From the NCBI GenBank assembly GCA_014218235.1, contig CM024753.1, positions 184,116,348 to 184,180,347 of the forward strand: a stretch of 64,000 nucleotides of DNA. Reading direction: 5' to 3'. The DNA comes from Colocasia esculenta (taxonomy: Eukaryota; Streptophyta; Magnoliopsida; Alismatales; Araceae). Below the pieces are notes generated by a model, which saw only the letters and a list, made by a program, of their open reading frames with translations, was not told the origin of the DNA and searched no databases. Position 1 is the first letter of the stretch. Each line of letters starts with the position of its first letter. Positions 59,179 through 64,000 of the stretch are shown here, in pieces. The position numbers and the translations under genes were made by a program.

Positions 59179-60041
59179 CACTCCCTCTCTTGAGTTCGAA
59201 CCTTTCTACACCTTGGCTCCTGTCTCTGTTCTTGCTTTTCCCTGCTCTTGGCTGCTAGAAGTGTGGTGGAGGAGCTCCTAGAACTACTGCTGGGGAGTTG
59301 CTAGCTCCGTTGCACCTGCAACTGTTTTCACTTCTACTCCTGTGGGCCACTGTAGCTGTGGTACTTTGGTGCTAACAAAGCTGGCACGCCATCAACTGTG
59401 AGGAGAAGCCCTTCTCCTGCTGGCTTAGGTTCCCTCGTTGGGAAGGTGTAAAGAATTACCTGTTCAGCAAGGTAGGATTCAATTCCCTCTGGTTCAGATT
59501 TGTCTTCCACACATGATAAGAATTTCTTGGCGATTAAACTAGTGGCTATACCTATGGTTCTTCTATTTTTTCTTCCAGTCATGAAAGAAGTACTCTTGTT
59601 GGGAGAGGAACAATCTTGTTCCATTTTAGAAATTAACTCCTATTCCCTTCTTCCACCTTTGATCTTTGTACATACTATAAAGTTGTAGAAGTCTCAATTA
59701 TCTTTGTAGGGTAATATGAAGACTTCGGTTTAGATGGTTGATACTTCAAGTTTTGATTTAGATCCATAAAATATTTTGTGGTTTAGTGTCCATCATGTAG
59801 GAACCTTCCATCCAACCATTGCTATCAAGGTTCTACTTCTAGTACTAAACTATGTTTAGTTTCAAGCAAGTCAAGTTTGAATTGCAAACCTCCTCTGGCA
59901 TCTTGTTTGTTCGGTTTATAAACCACTATGAGAACTATAATTAGACTCTTCTATTTGATATAAAACATGTCTTGGTTCATAGATTCAAAAATTAGGGTGT
60001 TTAGGATAGATTTAAAGTCCTTTCTGGAAGTTCTGCAGCTA

Positions 60042-60222
60042 CCTGTCGACAGCCAGCCCAAAGCTGTCGACAGGCGCATGCCTTTCAGAACTCCAGGTTT
60101 CTGGACTGTGTGGATCTGTCGACAGATCCATTGTTGCTATCGACAGATACACACAGAGCCAGCAAACCTGGGCTCTGTCTACTTCTACCTGTCGATTGCC
60201 CCTTTCTGGCTGTCGACATCTA
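60042..60222. repeat. Cluster of CTGTCGACAG palindromes
   Basis: Six copies or near-copies of CTGTCGACAG in about 180 bp (CCTGTCGACAGCC, GCTGTCGACAGGC, TCTGTCGACAGATC, CTATCGACAGAT, CCTGTCGATTG, GCTGTCGACATC), some extended to 12-14 bp palindromes. Confidence 0.8.
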
Positions 60223-61297
60223 TGACCCTGATTCGGATTTCAGCACTTTTTCATGTGTGAATCCTTGCTTAAACTCCACCCTATTGGCCTACCAAGTTAC
60301 CCCCTTAATTGTCTTAGTGTTTACTATCATTTCATTGTAAAGATTACTCTCTTGGTATACCTTACTCACCCTTGAGTTATCCTTGAAATTGTCAAACTCC
60401 GAATGGTACTCCGTTGAGTCCATTCTTCTGTATTCGGTAACTGAGTACATGTAACTTGATATCTGAGAGTTCAAATGCTTGAACACCTTGTGAGATATGG
60501 TTAGTTGATGATGATGACATTTATTGGGTTCTTGGACCCCACCTGACTGAAATGCTTGTGCAAATAGGGCTGGTCCAGTCCTGGGAGGAGCACCCAAATT
60601 CATTTTCGGACCACGTGGAATGATAAAGGGCATCTGGATGTCTGGCATTGCATCAAACATTTTCTGAATATGGTCATCATGATCCCTGTACTGTGTAACT
60701 GATATGTGAATAAATTCCTGAGTTATATATTTGAGTATGATCTGAGCTTTACTGTCATTGCATCAAGTTTACTGTTCTGAAATCTGGTGTGTCTCTTTGA
60801 TATTCCGTTCTGTCCTTGTCTTGGTTACCATGTATACACTCTTGAACTATGAATTGAACTATGGAATTTGAATTCTACTGGGCTAGTTAGCTCATTATTT
60901 CCTACCATTTTCAGGTGATACAACTGGGGATGACGCTTAAGGGTTTGAGTGCTGAGTGGTCTGACCGTGATAAGCAAAGCCAACTAGTTTCTATTTTTGT
61001 TTAGTAGTGTGAAATGAGATGTATAAATTAAGTTGTTTTGATCTACTCCTCTCTTAGTTATTATGAGGAGTATCTGTGTAATAAAACTTCCGCTTATGAC
61101 GTTATGAATAGATAAATAATTATTATCTTTTGTGCCTATTTTTCTGTCACTTCCGATAAATAGCCTTTTATTAGGACGTGACACTCATAGCCCCTCCCGC
61201 TATTGTGGCCACTCTTGCTTCCCACAGCTGTTGCGCCCACCCTCGCTTGAGATTGTAGCCCTAGATCGTAATGCACAGTGGGGTGTGAGAGAGTTGG

Positions 61298-62044
61298 TTG
61301 GAGGGTTGCAAATGGATCTACATTTCATCTTGATCCGCTTTGAATATGTATCTGGATCTTTGGATATATACCCGCTTATAGTGTTTGACGAATCTTAAAT
61401 ATATATTCTTTTAAGATCTGTTTAATAGATGGAGTTATTCCGAAATCACCCAATTCGCTCCGTTTAAAACTCCGCTTTATTTTAAATCGTTAAATATTAG
61501 ATCTAAGGATTGAGTTTATTTAGGCAATTTGCTTTCAGTTTATACTATTTACTTTCAGTTATTTACTTTCAGTTTAGCTTAAAGTATTGACATTTTAGTT
61601 GATTTTGTCTTGAGGTGTAACATATTTGTGTTATTTCTATTAAGGGTATGATGAGATATTTTAAGCTTCTGACTTGAGATTTTATTACTTTTTTATGTTA
61701 ATTTATGGCCACATTTTCTAAGAGTTTTATGATTCTTTAACGTTTTGATAGTTGATATATGCATGATTTGATAGTGAGTTATTTGAATATTTATTTTTTT
61801 TATTTTTACTAATTTTTACTTTTGTGTTATACTAAAATATTATATAGGTTTATTAAAGTATTATACCCAGATATATATATCCGGATACTATCCATATCCG
61901 CTTTGTATCCAAAATATATCTACTTAAAAAAATTCATTTTGTATCTAATTTCTATCTAGAGCAGACACAGATTATCTAGGTAATGTAAATGAATGACATA
62001 GAATTACCTGATTTGCTCAGTATCCACTTTGTTTGCAGCCCTAG
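61298..62044. mobile_element. Possible hAT-type MITE
   Basis: Left end AGGGTTGCAAATGGAT and right end TTTGCAGCCCT (complement AGGGCTGCAAA) form a short TIR like that of hAT MITEs. Flanks AGTTGGTT and AGTTGGTG agree in 7 of 8 bases, fitting an 8-bp TSD. The interior is AT-rich with repeated GGAT/ATCC-type words. Confidence 0.45.
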
Positions 62045-63370
62045 TTGGTGGAGAGAGTTTTACAGGAGGAGAAAGAAGAGGTCCTTTTTAGGTTTGGGGA
62101 GGATTCAAAGAAAAAATGTGCGGTGGAGAAAGTTGTTGCTGTTTTTTTTTTCCTTTCCAAATTTTGGTTACTTATACAAAATTTTTTGTTTGTAAAAGAA
62201 GAAAAAGGTTTTTAAAATATTTAAGTCTCCTTTAACTTTAGGTAACTAAATTAGTTTGGATTATCAAGATTGTTAGAATTCGTTTAGATTATATAGACTA
62301 TTTCTAATTAGTTTAGATTAACAGATATTACTTATAAAATTAATGAATATTGGATTAAATTAAAGAGGTTTTTAGATATTTTCTAAGACAATTAAATCCA
62401 AACATCTAACCACATGCATCTCCATCTTTATTATAAGTAGAATTAAGTCATCATATTCAAGTTTACTTTTATTCAAATTAGTATATTTATTATCTAACTA
62501 TTTTTTTTATCAAATTCTAGTCTAATTTAAATATTATAACTAGTAAGTAATATTAACTTATGGAATCTTAGATGAATGAAAAAATAAAAGAGATATGAAA
62601 TCTCCTTATTTAGTAAGTAATTTTGTATTATTATAGTAGCCATTATGAACTAAAAGTGATGTAATACTAGCCATTATATAGTTTGTAGATCCACGGGTTA
62701 ACATTCTATTATTAGAAATCTAAATATTATTGAAATCACTATAATTCTATTTTAACTTATTTTATAATTTATGAATCTATATATTTATTCGAGTTATCTA
62801 AATATAGTCTAGATAGATTACATGACTATGTAATTTGTGGGTCCAAGTTAATCTATCTATTTCTAATAGTTATTTAAATATTATTATAATCGAAGCAACT
62901 TTATACTAATTTATTTGAAATTTCTTTTAACTTCGAAGTAATTCAATATTATTGTACTATTTTTATGTATTAAATATGGTCTAATGGATTATATGACCAT
63001 ATAGTTTGTGAATATGAAACTATATGACTCTCATTTATAGATATAGATTTGTAGTAACTATATGTCTGATACCTAAATTTTTATCTTTATTTTCGTTTCT
63101 AGTTTTATTTTTAAGACCCATAAATAAAAATAGATAAAAAGGAATATTCTTTTCCATTTTTGTTATTTTCTGTAGAACGTGAATGTGGAAAAAAAAACCT
63201 TTGCTATTACCAAGTCTATCCATCGGCAGTTTTAATATAGGGGTTTTTATTTAAATAATTATATTTTTTATTTAATTATTTAAATAATCACATTATAAAA
63301 TTAATTCCCAAAACAGTCACCAAGTTGCCACTTTGGCAACCCGATGACCGGGAGAGGGTGGAAAAAGGGA
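62045..63370. other. AT-rich sequence without recognised genes
   Basis: Very AT-rich, with GATTATATAGA-type words but no clear tandem period, TIR or coding motif. Confidence 0.5.
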
Positions 63371-63371
63371 T

Positions 63372-63513
63372 TGGCATTGGGAATGCTGACTTCGGAGTCG
63401 GCATTCTCAACGCCGACTTCAAAGTCGACATTGTGAATGCCGACTTCAGAGTCGGCATTTCCAACGCCGACTTTGGAGTCGGCGTTGAGAATGTCGGCAT
63501 TCCCAATGCTGAC
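63372..63513. repeat. 27-bp tandem array of 24-base palindromes
   Basis: Units begin at 63382, 63409, 63436, 63463 and 63490, exactly 27 bp apart. Units 3 and 4 are perfect 10-bp stems with 4-base loops (AATGCCGACT tcag AGTCGGCATT; AACGCCGACT ttgg AGTCGGCGTT); units 1 and 2 have one or two mismatches, and unit 5 is partial. The outer flanks (GGCATTGGGAATGC and GCATTCCCAATGC) are also mutually inverted, so the block is a palindrome at two scales. Because 27 is a multiple of 3, both strands are open with a 9-residue repeat (NADFxVGI on +, MPTxKSAF-like on -). Confidence 0.9.
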
Positions 63514-63638
63514 CCCTTCCCTTAAAACCCCCACCCACAGGGCCGAAACCCTCTTCCTCACCCCGAAACCCCCCTCTTCTCTTCCTCACCCTGCTGCAGT
63601 CGAACGCCGTCGCCAGCTCGCCGCGCCGGACACCCTCC
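63514..63638. other. C-rich sequence next to the hairpin array
   Basis: AAAACCCCCACCC and GAAACCCTCTTCCTCACC resemble a plant gene leader, followed by a CG-rich piece (CGCCGTCGCCAGCTCGCCGC) that stops at the LTR start. A host gene 5' end is possible; nothing identifies it. Confidence 0.3.
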
Positions 63639-64000
63639 TGTTAGGATCAGATATTCGGTGATGGCAAAGCTAGAAGGGGGGGGGGTTGAATAGATTTGAA
63701 GTGGAAACTTAAGCAATTTAAAAATTACTTTAGATTAAAAGATCTACTCAATTAAAACCCCTCACTGATCTGATGTAATGTGTGTAAACAAATTAACAAG
63801 TAGTGTGCAGACGAAATCTCTATGCATGCATCTAGCGCAACACAATATAAACCACAAATCAAACCACAGTGCACAAGGGATTTTTTAGGTGGTTCGGAGA
63901 TCACATCCAGTGACTCTTACTTCCACCCCTCACACAGTGAGGACACACTACTCAAGAACTGAGTACAACACACACACGAGCACAACGGCTCAACCACACA
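63639..64000. mobile_element. Left end of a copia-type LTR, cut by the window edge
   Basis: Starts TGTTAGGATCAGATATTCGG, then GTTGAATAGATTTGAAG, GGTGGTTCGGAGATCACATC and an ACACTACTCAAGAACTGAG stretch, in the order seen in the other copia LTRs (gene-like GGGGGTGAATAG near the start, then TGGTTCGG). The rest lies beyond 64000. Confidence 0.6.

Larger units (their letters stand above)
58507..61183 (+). mobile_element. Solo LTR of a Del/Tekay-like gypsy element
   Basis: 2677 bp, TGTAACACCCCAG to GGACGTGACA, with TSD CTCAT at 58502-58506 and 61184-61188. A TATA-like CTTATAAAAGCC at 59168-59178 gives + orientation. No internal domain. Within it lies a cluster of CTGTCGACAG palindromes. Confidence 0.88.

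Noticed and set aside
63372..63513. Coding repeat protein (NADFxVGI)
   Set aside because: Both strands are open and the palindromic structure explains it; there is no gene context. Noted as a structural repeat instead.

Overview
The window is nuclear DNA of a flowering plant. It contains spliced genes with GT-AG introns, a plant-type PIG-L gene, a hAT transposase gene, and a dense nest of Ty3/gypsy and Ty1/copia LTR retrotransposons with MITEs between them. There is no bacterial gene organisation. The gypsy types (Tat with an antisense ORF, Del/Tekay-like LTRs) and the SIRE-type copia suit a medium or large plant genome. The species cannot be fixed from sequence alone.

Layout. 1-4350: a hAT-family transposase gene on the + strand, four coding exons, 1057 codons, open throughout, followed by a 29-bp palindrome and a GATCC-rich cluster. 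4853-8153: seven exons on the - strand of a GlcNAc-PI de-N-acetylase (PIG-L) gene. The C-terminal exons are not between here and the hAT gene, so the hAT unit may sit inside a PIG-L intron. Its introns hold a MULE-type MITE and a tRNA-derived SINE remnant. 8882-30459: one Tat-lineage gypsy element on the - strand with 5-bp TSDs (GTACC). It carries degenerate gag-pol plus an antisense ORF on the + strand. Two elements sit inside it: a 2.3-kb solo LTR (9860-12136, TSD CGCCA) and a 9.2-kb non-autonomous LARD-like element (12564-21726) with 3.5-kb LTRs and a non-coding 2-kb interior.

30460-45188: decayed repeats. These are a ~311-bp tandem array apparently derived from a gypsy LTR, a GC-rich double-hairpin block, a long GA microsatellite, a copia-type LTR remnant with a 37-bp minisatellite, gypsy LTR remnants, and an internally deleted copia element (40750-43313, TSD GTTAC) that landed in the last bases of one of those LTRs. 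A TTA-flanked foldback MITE lies at 44347-44720.

45189-57977: a complete-length SIRE/Maximus-type copia element on the - strand (TSD AGGCC) with gag-pol and an extra 1080-codon third ORF. Both ORFs are broken by point mutations. 57978-64000: a Tourist-like MITE, a 2.7-kb solo gypsy LTR (TSD CTCAT), a possible hAT MITE, AT-rich sequence, a striking 27-bp-periodic array of perfect hairpins, and the start of another copia LTR at the window edge.

How parts relate. Only two genes look like working cellular or intact coding units, hAT and PIG-L. Everything else is retrotransposon or MITE. TSDs give a clear order of insertion in several places: Tat before its two inserts, and the 37-40 kb LTR before the truncated copia. 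The most unusual signals are the 27-bp hairpin array, the spliced antisense ORF of the Tat element, the third ORF of the copia element with its own TATA-like site, and the repeated use of short palindrome arrays inside unrelated LTRs.
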